Shown: in pieces, positions 8,537 to 17,569 of the stretch
Numbering within the stretch: the stretch's first letter is position 1
Layout: every line of letters starts with the position of its first letter
NCBI RefSeq assembly: GCF_029510815.1
Contig: NZ_CP120360.1
Location: forward strand, 806,001 to 870,000
Source: Janibacter sp. DB-40
GTDB taxonomy: Bacteria > Actinomycetota > Actinomycetes > Actinomycetales > Dermatophilaceae
Length of the DNA stretch: 64,000 nucleotides
Direction: 5' to 3'
Notes under the pieces: generated by a model
Told to the model about the DNA's origin: nothing
Databases searched by the model: none
What the model saw: the letters and a program-made list of their open reading frames with translations, nothing else
Translations under genes and position numbers: made by a program

Positions 8537-9786
8537 CAGATCGTCCACTCCGGCTGGGTCGGGTCGGCGAGGTGGCCGCGCTCACGCAGCAGGTCGAGCA
8601 CGCGGTCGCGGGCCTCGTCGATGCTGATCGAGGAGGTGTCGAGGTCGAGATCGGCGTCCGTGGGCGCCTCGTAGGGGGCACTCACACCGGTGAAGTCCTT
8701 GATCTCTCCTGCCTGCGCCTTGGCGTACAGGCCCTTGCGGTCACGCCGGGCGCACTCCTCGACCGGGGTGCTGACATGGATCAGGACGAAGTCGCCGCCG
8801 CGATCGGTCGCCATCGCCCGCACGGCCTTGCGGGTGGAGTCGTAGGGCGCGATGGGGGAGCAAATCGCCGCGCCCCCGTGGTAGGCGATCTCGGCCGCGA
8901 CCCAGCCGATGCGCCGGATGTTGGTCTCGCGGTCCTCGGGGGAGAAGGTCAGCCCCGCCGAGAGGTGCCGACGCACGACATCGCCGTCGAGGATCGAGAC
9001 GGGGCGGCCGTCCTCCTCCAGGATCGCCTCGCGCACCGCACGGGCCACCGTCGACTTGCCCGAGCCGGACAGCCCGGTGAAGAAGAGGACGAGTCCACCG
9101 GACTCACCGGTCCGGTCCATCGTGCGCGTACCGGGCAGCCGGGTGGTGTGGGTGCCGAGCCAGGCGACGGCACCGGGGGCGTAGGCGGAGACCACCTCGT
9201 CCTGCAGCTCGGGGTCGGTCGCGGCGATCCTCGGGTCGAGCGGGACGGCGACGACACGCGCGTCCGTCAGGCCCTTGGCGACCTCGAGGCTGCGGCGCAG
9301 GAGATTGACCCCGCGGGTGTAGGGCGACATCGTCGGGCCGCACAGGACGAGCAGCAGGACGGGCCGGCCAGTGCTGATGTTGCGGATCTCGGTGATGTCG
9401 TTCCGGTTCAGGCGTCGGTCGACGACGACCGTCAGCGTCTCCTCGGTCGCGGTCGCGCGCACCTGGGCGGGGGAGAGGTAGAGGCGCTCGTAGGGCCGGG
9501 GGGAACCGTTGCCCAGCCACTCCGGCGTCCCCGTCGGTCCCTCGTCGCCGATCTGCTCCGGCGAGAACCGGGCGATCGGGACACCCTCGGGGTCCACGAT
9601 CTCCAGCCCGTCGCGCTGCGCCGCTCGACGGACGTCGTCGTCGATCGCGAGCGCCGGTCCCGTCGAGGCGGAGGCCCCCACCCTGAGCCGCTCGAGGGCA
9701 TCGAGCTGGTCGAAGGGGGGACAGTACTGCTGGGCGCGGGCGGATCCGGTCACGTCACGGATTGTGACAGGTCGACACCCCACCAT
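8536..9786 (-). CDS. cysC: adenylyl-sulfate kinase with ATP-sulfurylase-like N-terminal domain
   Basis: 416 residues. The C-terminal about 190 residues are APS kinase: P-loop FFTGLSGSGKST, SILDGDVVRRHL, FSPEDRETNIRRIG, IAPYDSTRKAVR and KGLYAKAQAGEIKDFTGV. It makes PAPS from APS and ATP. The N-terminal half resembles an ATP-sulfurylase PUA-like fold (DPEGVPIARF; LYLSPAQVRA) but lacks recognisable QxRN and HxxH catalytic motifs, so it looks like a non-catalytic relic; CysDN next door supplies sulfurylase activity. The start is uncertain: the ATG at 9786 has no clear ribosome binding site, and GTG codons a few residues downstream are alternatives. Confidence 0.9.
   Translation of the reverse strand: MVGCRPVTIRDVTGSARAQQYCPPFDQLDALERLRVGASASTGPALAIDDDVRRAAQRDGLEIVDPEGVPIARFSPEQIGDEGPTGTPEWLGNGSPRPYERLYLSPAQVRATATEETLTVVVDRRLNRNDITEIRNISTGRPVLLLVLCGPTMSPYTRGVNLLRRSLEVAKGLTDARVVAVPLDPRIAATDPELQDEVVSAYAPGAVAWLGTHTTRLPGTRTMDRTGESGGLVLFFTGLSGSGKSTVARAVREAILEEDGRPVSILDGDVVRRHLSAGLTFSPEDRETNIRRIGWVAAEIAYHGGAAICSPIAPYDSTRKAVRAMATDRGGDFVLIHVSTPVEECARRDRKGLYAKAQAGEIKDFTGVSAPYEAPTDADLDLDTSSISIDEARDRVLDLLRERGHLADPTQPEWTI
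9754..9768. promoter_or_regulatory. inverted repeat at the cysC/cysD divergent region
   Basis: GTCAC-GGATT-GTGAC is a perfect 5-bp inverted repeat with 5-nt spacer at the 5' end of cysC, near the cysC/cysD divergent gap. It could be an operator for a sulfur regulator, or imply that cysC translation starts downstream of it. No family match is claimed. Confidence 0.3.
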
Positions 9787-9847
9787 GTCCAAGTGACTCG
9801 CTGGGAGATGAATGCCGGGCCAGCGCGTCGACACGGTGCTCGACGGG

Positions 9848-9853
9848 TATGGT
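9848..9853 (+). promoter_or_regulatory. candidate -10 element for cysDN
   Basis: TATGGT fits the actinobacterial TAnnnT -10 pattern 36 nt before the cysD ATG; no good -35 hexamer is visible. Weak evidence. Confidence 0.3.
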
Positions 9854-9889
9854 TGGCCGCGATCCGTGTCCCCTGCCGTGAGAGAGACG

Positions 9890-10801
9890 ATGTCCACGCA
9901 TGCCGACTACCGGCTGAGTCATCTGGACCAGCTCGAGGCCGAGTCCATCCACATCTTCCGTGAGGTCGCGGCCGAGTTCGAGAAGCCGGTGCTGATGTTC
10001 TCCGGCGGCAAGGACTCCATCGTGATGCTCCGCCTGGCGGAGAAGGCGTTCTACCCGGCGCGGGTGCCCTTCCCGGTGCTGCAGGTGGCCACGGGGTACG
10101 ACTTCCCCGAGGTGCTGGCTACGCGCGACCGCTGGGTGGAGCGGCTCGGGGTGCGCCTGCACGAGGCGTCGGTGGAGCAGGCCATCGCCGACGGCGTCGT
10201 CGTCGACGATGGCAAGACCCCACGCAACCGCCTGCAGATCGGCACCCTGCTGCACGCCATCGAGTCCGAGGGCTACACCGCCGCCTTCGGCGGCGGCCGT
10301 CGCGATGAGGAGAAGGCGCGGGCCAAGGAGCGGGTCTTCTCCCACCGCGACGACTTCGGCCAGTGGGACCCGAAGAACCAGCGCCCGGAGCTGTGGACGC
10401 TCTACAACGGTCAGCTGCACGAGGGCGAGCACATGCGTGTCTTCCCGCTGAGCAACTGGACCGAGCTGGACATCTGGCACTACATCGCCCGCGAGGACAT
10501 CGACATCCCCTCGATCTACTACGCACACAAGCGACGCGTCTTCGAGCGGGGCGGGATGCTCTTCACCGAGAGCGAGTACAACCCCTGCCGCGAGGGCGAG
10601 ACCGTCACCGAGCGCACCGTGCGCTTCCGCACCGTCGGCGACCTGACTCTGACCGGCTGCCTGGAGTCCGAAGCAGACACCGTGGAGAAGGTCATCGAGG
10701 AGGTGGCCGCCTCGCGCGTGACCGAGCGTGGCGCCACCCGTGGCGATGACAAGTTCTCCGAGGCCGCGATGGAAGACCGCAAGAAGCTGGGGTATTTCTG
10801 A
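9890..10801 (+). CDS. cysD: sulfate adenylyltransferase subunit 2
   Basis: 303 residues, the usual length. With CysN it adenylates sulfate to APS. The PP-loop SGGKDSIVMLRLAEKAF is near residue 37, and the family-typical FGGGRRDEEKARAKER, FPLSNWTELDIW and RKKLGYF C-terminus are present. Start at the ATG at 9890 (MSTHADYRLSHLDQLE), preceded by GAGAGA; a longer frame upstream does not match the family. Its TGA shares a base with the cysN ATG (TGATG), so the two subunits are coupled. Confidence 0.97.
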   Translation: MSTHADYRLSHLDQLEAESIHIFREVAAEFEKPVLMFSGGKDSIVMLRLAEKAFYPARVPFPVLQVATGYDFPEVLATRDRWVERLGVRLHEASVEQAIADGVVVDDGKTPRNRLQIGTLLHAIESEGYTAAFGGGRRDEEKARAKERVFSHRDDFGQWDPKNQRPELWTLYNGQLHEGEHMRVFPLSNWTELDIWHYIAREDIDIPSIYYAHKRRVFERGGMLFTESEYNPCREGETVTERTVRFRTVGDLTLTGCLESEADTVEKVIEEVAASRVTERGATRGDDKFSEAAMEDRKKLGYF

Positions 10802-12060
10802 TGATGGACGACCGTATGGACATGCTCCGCTTCGCGACGGCCGGCTCCGTCGACGACGGCAAGTCGACCCTGATCGGGCGACTGCTGCTCGACAGCAAGG
10901 CGATCTTCGAGGACCAGATGGAGTCCGTCGAGAAGACGAGCAAGGACAAGGGCTTCGACTACACCGACCTCGCGCTCCTGACCGACGGGCTGCGGTCCGA
11001 GCGCGAGCAGGGCATCACGATCGATGTGGCCTACCGCTACTTCGCGACGCCGAAGCGCAAGTTCATCATCGCCGACACCCCGGGGCACGTGCAGTACACC
11101 CGCAACATGGTCACCGGGGCGTCGACCTCCGACCTCGGTCTGGTCCTCGTGGACGCGCGGCACGGGCTGACCGAGCAGTCGCGTCGGCACGCGGTGCTGC
11201 TGTCGCTGCTGCGGGTGCCGCACCTGGTGCTCGCGGTGAACAAGATGGACCTGGTCGACTACTCCGAAGAGGTCTACAACCGGATCTACAAGGAGTTCAC
11301 CGCCTTCGCCGGCAAGCTGAACATCCCGGACCTGGCCGTGATCCCGATCTCGGCGCTGCAGGGCGACAACGTCGTCAACCGCAGTGAGAACATGCCCTGG
11401 TACCAGGGCACCAGCCTGTTGCACCACTTGGAGAACGTGCACATCGCCTCCGACCGCGACCTGCGGGATGTCCGCTTCCCGGTGCAGTACGTGATCCGCC
11501 CGAAGTCGGACGAGTTCCACGACTACCGCGGATATGCCGGCCAGGTGGCCGGTGGCGTGCTCAAGCCAGGCGACGAGGTCGTGGTCCTGCCCAGCGGAAT
11601 GACGAGCACGATCGAGGGGATCGACCTGCACGAGGAGAAGCTCGACGAGGCGTACCCGCCCATGTCGGTGACCGTGCGCCTGCGGGACGACCTCGACGTC
11701 AGCCGTGGCGACATGATCGCCCGGGTGAACAACCAGCCTGAGCCGATCCAAGACATCGACGCGATGATCTGCTGGATGTCGCCGACCCCGATGCGGCCCA
11801 AGCAGAAGCTCGCGATCAAGCACACTACGAAGACGGCCCGCACCATCATCAAGGAGGTGCAGTACCGCCTCGACGTGAACTCGCTGCACCGCGACCCGGA
11901 CGCCGGTGAGCTGATGCTCAATGAGATCGGACGGGTGAAGTTGCGGTCAGCGCAGCCGTTGCTGGTCGACCCCTACGAGCAGAACCGCACGACTGGGTCG
12001 TTCATCCTCATTGATGAGGCAACGGGCGTCACCGTCGGCGCAGGAATGATCAACGCGTAG
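10801..12060 (+). CDS. cysN: sulfate adenylyltransferase subunit 1 (GTPase)
   Basis: 419 residues, EF-Tu-like. GTP hydrolysis drives APS formation by CysD. G1 GSVDDGKSTLIG, G2 region EQGITIDVAYRYF, G3 ADTPGHVQYTRN and G4 NKMDLVDY are all intact, followed by two beta-barrel domains. There is no fused APS kinase domain; that activity is supplied by the separate divergent cysC. The stop is only 38 nt before the wecC ATG, with no obvious terminator, so the glycan genes may be read from the same transcript. Confidence 0.97.
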   Translation: MMDDRMDMLRFATAGSVDDGKSTLIGRLLLDSKAIFEDQMESVEKTSKDKGFDYTDLALLTDGLRSEREQGITIDVAYRYFATPKRKFIIADTPGHVQYTRNMVTGASTSDLGLVLVDARHGLTEQSRRHAVLLSLLRVPHLVLAVNKMDLVDYSEEVYNRIYKEFTAFAGKLNIPDLAVIPISALQGDNVVNRSENMPWYQGTSLLHHLENVHIASDRDLRDVRFPVQYVIRPKSDEFHDYRGYAGQVAGGVLKPGDEVVVLPSGMTSTIEGIDLHEEKLDEAYPPMSVTVRLRDDLDVSRGDMIARVNNQPEPIQDIDAMICWMSPTPMRPKQKLAIKHTTKTARTIIKEVQYRLDVNSLHRDPDAGELMLNEIGRVKLRSAQPLLVDPYEQNRTTGSFILIDEATGVTVGAGMINA

Positions 12061-12098
12061 TGGCACCCGCTGCTGCAGCTCAATTGGAACGGAGAAGC

Positions 12099-13355
12099 AT
12101 GGCTGACGTCGCGATCATGGGGCAGGGATATGTTGGCCTGCCCTTGGCGTACGAAGCGAGCAAGGTGGGCACACAGGTCCTCGGTTTCGACATCAGCCAA
12201 GGCATCGTCGATGCCCTCAATTCCGGGACGTCCCACATCGACGACCTCTCCGACGAGGACATCCGGAGCATGGTGGATGCGGGCTATCAGGCCACCTGCG
12301 ATGCCGGACGTCTCGCCGAGGCCTCGACGATCGTCATCTGCGTACCGACGCCCCTCTCCGAGGACGGCGGCCCCGATCTCGGGCCGATCAACGCCGCCGT
12401 GCACACCGTGTCAGAGCACCTTCGCTCCGGCCAGACGGTCATTCTCGAGTCCACGACGTACCCGGGTACCACGGACGAGGTGGTTCGTCCGGTGCTCGAG
12501 CAGGGTGGCCTGGTCGCGGGGAAGGACTTCCACCTCGCCTTCTCACCGGAGCGCATCGATCCGGGCAACGAAAAGTTCGGCGCCAAGAACACTCCCAAGG
12601 TCGTCGGTGGACACACCCCGGCGTGCGCCGACGCGGCGGCGGCCTTCTATGGCTCCTTCGTCGACACGGTGGTGCGCGCCAAGGGGACCCGCGAGGCCGA
12701 GACCGCAAAGTTGCTGGAGAACACCTACCGGCACATCAACATCGCCCTGGTGAACGAGATGGCGCGCTTCTGCCACGATCTGGGCATCGACCTGTGGGAC
12801 GTGATCGCGGCCGCGAAGACGAAGCCGTTCGGCTTCCAAGCGTTCTATCCGGGCCCGGGCGTCGGTGGACACTGCATCCCGATCGATCCCAATTATCTCT
12901 CCCACAGCGTCCGGTCGAAGCTGGGCTACCCCTTCCGTTTCGTCGAGCTGGCCCAAGAGATCAATGCGACGATGCCTGCGTACATCGTCCAGCGTGTCTA
13001 TGACCTCCTCAATGAGGACTGCAAACCTTTGCGCGGGTCCACGGTGCTCCTGCTCGGTGTCACGTACAAGCCGAACATTGCCGACCAACGCGAGTCGCCG
13101 GCCGTGCCGCTGGCGCAGCAACTCATCGCGAAGGGGGCCGACGTGAGGTTTTTCGACCCCAAGGTGTTGGAGTGGTCCGCAGTGCCGGAGGCGCGCCGTG
13201 TTGACAGCGTCGAGACGGCAGTGACCGAGGCCGACCTGACCATCCTCGTGCAGAATCACCGGTCATTCGATGTCGACGCCCTTGCTCTCAAGGCGCAACG
13301 GTTCTTCGACACTCGAGGCGTGGCGGCCGATGGTGACAAGGTGCAGCGCCTCTAG
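12099..13355 (+). CDS. wecC: UDP-N-acetyl-D-mannosamine dehydrogenase-type nucleotide-sugar dehydrogenase
   Basis: 418 residues. NAD-binding motif IMGQGYVGLPLA near residue 5, the UDP-binding EMARF and FQAFYPGPGVGGHCIPIDP with the catalytic Cys, and a C-terminal domain with LLLGVTYKPNIADQRESP. This family oxidises UDP-ManNAc or UDP-Glc/GlcNAc at C6. UDP-ManNAcA is favoured because the next gene is a UDP-GlcNAc 2-epimerase. Start at ATG 12099 with GGAG 4-5 nt upstream. It probably shares a transcript with cysDN and wecB. Confidence 0.9.
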   Translation: MADVAIMGQGYVGLPLAYEASKVGTQVLGFDISQGIVDALNSGTSHIDDLSDEDIRSMVDAGYQATCDAGRLAEASTIVICVPTPLSEDGGPDLGPINAAVHTVSEHLRSGQTVILESTTYPGTTDEVVRPVLEQGGLVAGKDFHLAFSPERIDPGNEKFGAKNTPKVVGGHTPACADAAAAFYGSFVDTVVRAKGTREAETAKLLENTYRHINIALVNEMARFCHDLGIDLWDVIAAAKTKPFGFQAFYPGPGVGGHCIPIDPNYLSHSVRSKLGYPFRFVELAQEINATMPAYIVQRVYDLLNEDCKPLRGSTVLLLGVTYKPNIADQRESPAVPLAQQLIAKGADVRFFDPKVLEWSAVPEARRVDSVETAVTEADLTILVQNHRSFDVDALALKAQRFFDTRGVAADGDKVQRL

Positions 13356-13400
13356 GCCTCTGCGTCCCGCACCATTTCGATTGCAAGGAGTTCGACACCT

Positions 13401-14483
13401 GTGACACCTCTTGTCCTGCACGTGACCGGTGCGCGTCCCAACTTCCCCAAGGCGGCACCGGTGCTGGAGGGGCTCGCGGCGTATGACGTGGAGCAACTCC
13501 TGGTGCACACGGGTCAGCACTACGACGACAAGATGTCCGAGATCTTCTTCCGGCAGCTGGGTATCCCGAAGCCGGACGTGAACCTCGGCGTGGGCTCCGG
13601 CGCCCACGGAGCCCAGACCGCGAAGGTGATGGAGGCCCTGGAGGCCCTGTTCACGGAGCGTCGTCCCGATCTCGTGGTGGTCTACGGGGATGTGAACTCC
13701 ACTGTCGCCGCGGCGCTCGTGGCATCGAAGATGGGCATCACCTTCGCCCACGTCGAAGCGGGCCTGCGTTCCTTCGACATGACGATGCCCGAGGAGATCA
13801 ACCGTCTGGTCACCGACCGACTCTCCGATCTGCTGCTGACCACGAGCACGGATGCGATCGGCCACCTGGGCAACGAGGGCACCGACCCGGACAAGATTCA
13901 CTTCGTGGGCAACCCGATGATCGACACGTTGCTGAAGAACAGGCACCGCTTCGACGCCGACGCCGTGGGCAAAGACGTCGGTATCGAGGGTGACTACATC
14001 GTGGCCACCCTGCATCGCCCGGGAAACGTCGACGACCCGGAGGATGTCAAGGAGCTTGTCGCGGCTATGCATGCCGTGGCAGACCAAGCCCAGATCGTGA
14101 TCCCGCTGCACCCCCGCGGGCGTGCGCGCTTGGAGCAGGCGGGCTTCCTCGACCACGACAGGATTCGCGTGATCGAGCCGCTCGGTTACATCGAGTTCAT
14201 GGGCTTGGTGCGCGGCGCCGCTGCGGTCGTGACCGACTCGGGCGGCGTCCAGGAGGAGACGACGATCCTCGGCGTGCCCTGCTTGACGCTGCGGCCCAAC
14301 ACGGAGCGTCCGGTGACGATCACGCACGGGACCAATCAACTCGTCGACCGTCACACACTCGTCGAGCGAGCCCGTCACGTCCTCGCTACCGGGCCCTTGG
14401 CGGAGTGGGACACTCCGCCACTGTGGGATGGCCACGCCGGTGCTCGCATCGCCAAGGTGCTCGCCTCGTCGGTCGGCGCGTGA
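13401..14483 (+). CDS. wecB: UDP-N-acetylglucosamine 2-epimerase (non-hydrolysing)
   Basis: 360 residues of the GT-B-like epimerase family, converting UDP-GlcNAc to UDP-ManNAc in the cytoplasm. Motifs: TGARPNFPKAAP at the N-terminus, HTGQHYDDKMS, YGDVNST, HVEAGLRSFD, HRPGNVDD and DSGGVQEE. The GTG start at 13401 has AAGGAG 10 nt upstream. It follows wecC by 45 nt, and the two together predict UDP-ManNAcA, a common unit of teichuronic-acid-like polymers. Confidence 0.94.
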   Translation: MTPLVLHVTGARPNFPKAAPVLEGLAAYDVEQLLVHTGQHYDDKMSEIFFRQLGIPKPDVNLGVGSGAHGAQTAKVMEALEALFTERRPDLVVVYGDVNSTVAAALVASKMGITFAHVEAGLRSFDMTMPEEINRLVTDRLSDLLLTTSTDAIGHLGNEGTDPDKIHFVGNPMIDTLLKNRHRFDADAVGKDVGIEGDYIVATLHRPGNVDDPEDVKELVAAMHAVADQAQIVIPLHPRGRARLEQAGFLDHDRIRVIEPLGYIEFMGLVRGAAAVVTDSGGVQEETTILGVPCLTLRPNTERPVTITHGTNQLVDRHTLVERARHVLATGPLAEWDTPPLWDGHAGARIAKVLASSVGA

Positions 14484-14593
14484 CGCAAGTGACCCACGCC
14501 TGAGCGCGTTGATTGACATCCGTGCGTCAGTGGCCATGTCGGGACGTTGACCATTATCAGGCACAATGCGGGCATGGCGATTGAGGCGGGGCA

Positions 14594-17569
14594 ATGCGCG
14601 TTCTGCTCCTGACCCATCACTACGAGCCGGAGATGGGGGCTCCTCAGCAACGCTGGGCCAGCCTTGTCGAGCGCATCGTCGGTGCTGGCCACTCCGTCGC
14701 CGTCATCGCTCCGTCCCCTCATTACCCAACCGGTCGGGTGTGGGCCGAGGCCGCGCATCTCGAGGCGGGCACGGTGCATGCCGGAGAGCGCGGGGAGGTG
14801 GTGCACCGGGTGGCTTACCGCGAGACCGACGGACGTGTGTGGTCCCTGCTGTGCGACCAACTCGTCGGTGCAGCGCACTCCGTCTGGGTTGCAGGACGGT
14901 TCCGCGGTGCCTCACGGCCTGACATCATCATCGTCACGGTGCCGGCCCTTCCGTCGATCGTGGCAGGCGCCGTGGTCTCGCAGGTCCTCCACCGCCCCCT
15001 TGCTCTGGAGATGCGGGACGCCTGGCCCGACCTCTTGGCGGTGATAGACCGCTGGGATGGCCATGTTCCCGCTCAGCAGAGGCGGCTCAAGCGCGTGCTT
15101 GCGGCCGTCGCTGCGGTGGGTATCAGCGTCCTCCAACGACGTGCTTCCGTCGTCATCACGACGACTCACTCCTTCGCGGAGAAGTTGCGGGAGCGACGGT
15201 TCAGGCACGTCCGGGTCGTGCGCAATGCGGCTCACCCGTTCGACGACTGCACCGCGGACGTGGCTCCGGTCAGGGCGAAGGGAGAGCTGCGGGTCATCTA
15301 CATCGGCACCGTTGGCCGTGCCCAGGGTCTGGAGATGGCAGTGGAGGCGGTCCGCATCGCCCGGGCGAGGGGGGTGGACGTCCAGTTGCGTGTGGTCGGT
15401 GGAGGGGCAGGTCGCGCCCGGGTGGCTGACGCAGCCGGGCGGGCTGGGGTCCAGGTCGACATGCGCAACCCGGTGCCGCGGTCGGAGGTTCCCAGCCACT
15501 ACGCGTGGGCGGATACAGCTCTGGTGATGCTTCGCGACTGGCCGGGTCTGCGTCTGACCATCCCGTCGAAGATCTACGAGCTCATGGCCGCCGGCATCCA
15601 CATCAGTGCCAGCGTCAGCGGCGAGGCGGCAGACGTCGTCCGCGACGCCGGCGCCGGAGATGTCACCCCCGCCGGTGACGCCGAGGCCTTGGCCGATCTC
15701 TGGGTGCGACTGGCTACTGGGGAGGCTCCGGTGGAGCCGTCCGAGCGTGCGGCGGAGTGGGTCGCCACCCATGCGATCCAAGAGGTTGCCGGTGAACAGT
15801 ACCTGGCCCTGCTGGGGGACCTGAACCTCGTGGTCGGCGAACGTGACCAGAGCGCGCTGGACCGAGCCCGAAACGTCGGAAGGAACCTGCAGCTCATGGC
15901 CTCGACAGCGTTCGAGCGCGTGAGCGAAGACCCCGTCACCTTTGCGCTGCTCGTCATGCGTAGGCTCCCGGGGACGACGCGAACCCGGATCGCGGGCGGC
16001 CTTGCGAAGGTCGACCGCTGGCCAACGATCGCGGCACTGGGCCACGTCTTGGCCGATAGGCGTGACCGAGCACGGGAGGCGCTCGGCGGGTCGCGGCCCT
16101 CGAGGCTCGCCGATGAGCTCGAACTCGTGACCGGGGGGACCTCTCGGCGGCCAGGTCTATTGCAGGCCCGGTCGCTGTGGGCCGCGGGTGAGATCACGGG
16201 CGCAATCGCCGAGCTGGAGCAGCGCCCGGGACGCGGTGAGCGGCAGTACGCCACTCGCCTGCGGTCGGAGCTGGCGCTCCTCCAACCGGGGACCTCGGTC
16301 TCGCCGCCCGACCCCCCAGGTGAACGCAACCGGAGCCGCAGGCGCAGTGTGCTGCATGTCCTGACGAACTCGCTGCCGCACACATCCTCCGGATACGCCC
16401 TGCGCAGCCACTCGATCTTGCAGGCGCAGCGAGCCGCGGGGATCGCCGCCCGCGGGATGACACGGCCCGGATACCCCGTGACCATCGGTGTCGCGGGGGC
16501 ACCGCAGACGTCCTACGTCGACGGCATCCCTTACCACCGAATCCTGCGTGGCCGACTGCCCAAGACGATCGAGGGGCGGATCGAGCTGTGGGCCCAGGAA
16601 CTGGTTCGGCTGGGTGGCCTCAGCGGCACCGAGGTATTGCACGCCACGACTCACTACCCCAATGCGCTCGCCGCCCAGGCCGCGGCCCGCTCATTGGGGA
16701 TCCCATGGGTGTACGAGGTGCGTGGCCAGCTGGAGAAGACGTGGGCCACGTCCCGACCAGGAAGTGGGGCCGAGGCAGCGCTGTCAAGCGAGCGTTATCG
16801 CATGTGGTCGGCACGCGAGATCGAGATGGCATGTGCCGCTGATGCGGTGGTCACGCTGTCCGAGTCATTGCGGAACGACCTCGTGGAGCGGGGGGTCCCC
16901 GGCGACCGCATCACGATCGTGCCCAACGCGGTCGACCCGACCCTGCTCGTCGACGCGCCCCCGGCGGATCAAGCGCGCAGTCGACTGCACCTACCCCGCG
17001 AGGGGACATGGGTGGGCACCGTTTCGTCCATCGTGGGCTACGAAGGGCTGGACGTGCTCGTCGACGCGGTGGCTCGGGCCCGGGCCGCGGGAGCGGACGT
17101 CCGAGCCGCGATCGTCGGTGATGGCGTCGCTCGTCCCGCCCTCGTCGAGCAGGTGCAGCGCCTCGGCCTCGAAGGCGTCGTGGTGCTGCCCGGCCGCGTC
17201 TCGAGGCGGGAGGCGCGCCTGTGGCACCAGGCTCTGGATGTGTTCGTCGTTCCCCGGCATGACTTCGAGGTGACCCGGTCGGTCACCCCGCTGAAGCCGA
17301 TCGAGGCCATGGCAGTCGGCCGACCTGTGATCGCGAGTGATCTACCGGCCCTCGCCGAGATCGTTCGCGCTCCGGGTAGCGGCCTACTTGTTCGGGCCGG
17401 GGACGCGGAAGCCTTGGCGGTCGAGTTGGTCCGCTTGGCTGAGGACGAGGCATTGCGGGCCGAGTTGGGGAGGCATGGGAGGATCTTCGCCGAGACGCGC
17501 ACATGGGGCGCGCTAACCCAGCGATACGTGAGCCTGTACGACAGCGTGATCCGGAAGGAACGTCGATGA
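14594..17569 (+). CDS. fused tandem GT4 glycosyltransferase
   Basis: 991 residues, about 2.5 times a normal GT4 enzyme. Module 1 (1-400) starts VLLLTHHYEPEMGAPQQRW, typical of WbuB-like GT4, with the donor-site region IPSKIYELMAAG. A helical linker (about 410-570) may be TPR-like (LWAAGEITGAIAELEQ). Module 2 (575-985) starts VLHVLTNSLPHTSSGY and carries the donor motif TPLKPIEAMAVGRPVI. Such fusions usually add successive sugars on the cytoplasmic face. Its ATGA junction with the ABC permease gene couples synthesis to export. Specificity of each module is unknown. An upstream TTGACA (14513-14518) hints at a promoter, but no good -10 accompanies it. Confidence 0.9.
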   Translation: MRVLLLTHHYEPEMGAPQQRWASLVERIVGAGHSVAVIAPSPHYPTGRVWAEAAHLEAGTVHAGERGEVVHRVAYRETDGRVWSLLCDQLVGAAHSVWVAGRFRGASRPDIIIVTVPALPSIVAGAVVSQVLHRPLALEMRDAWPDLLAVIDRWDGHVPAQQRRLKRVLAAVAAVGISVLQRRASVVITTTHSFAEKLRERRFRHVRVVRNAAHPFDDCTADVAPVRAKGELRVIYIGTVGRAQGLEMAVEAVRIARARGVDVQLRVVGGGAGRARVADAAGRAGVQVDMRNPVPRSEVPSHYAWADTALVMLRDWPGLRLTIPSKIYELMAAGIHISASVSGEAADVVRDAGAGDVTPAGDAEALADLWVRLATGEAPVEPSERAAEWVATHAIQEVAGEQYLALLGDLNLVVGERDQSALDRARNVGRNLQLMASTAFERVSEDPVTFALLVMRRLPGTTRTRIAGGLAKVDRWPTIAALGHVLADRRDRAREALGGSRPSRLADELELVTGGTSRRPGLLQARSLWAAGEITGAIAELEQRPGRGERQYATRLRSELALLQPGTSVSPPDPPGERNRSRRRSVLHVLTNSLPHTSSGYALRSHSILQAQRAAGIAARGMTRPGYPVTIGVAGAPQTSYVDGIPYHRILRGRLPKTIEGRIELWAQELVRLGGLSGTEVLHATTHYPNALAAQAAARSLGIPWVYEVRGQLEKTWATSRPGSGAEAALSSERYRMWSAREIEMACAADAVVTLSESLRNDLVERGVPGDRITIVPNAVDPTLLVDAPPADQARSRLHLPREGTWVGTVSSIVGYEGLDVLVDAVARARAAGADVRAAIVGDGVARPALVEQVQRLGLEGVVVLPGRVSRREARLWHQALDVFVVPRHDFEVTRSVTPLKPIEAMAVGRPVIASDLPALAEIVRAPGSGLLVRAGDAEALAVELVRLAEDEALRAELGRHGRIFAETRTWGALTQRYVSLYDSVIRKERR

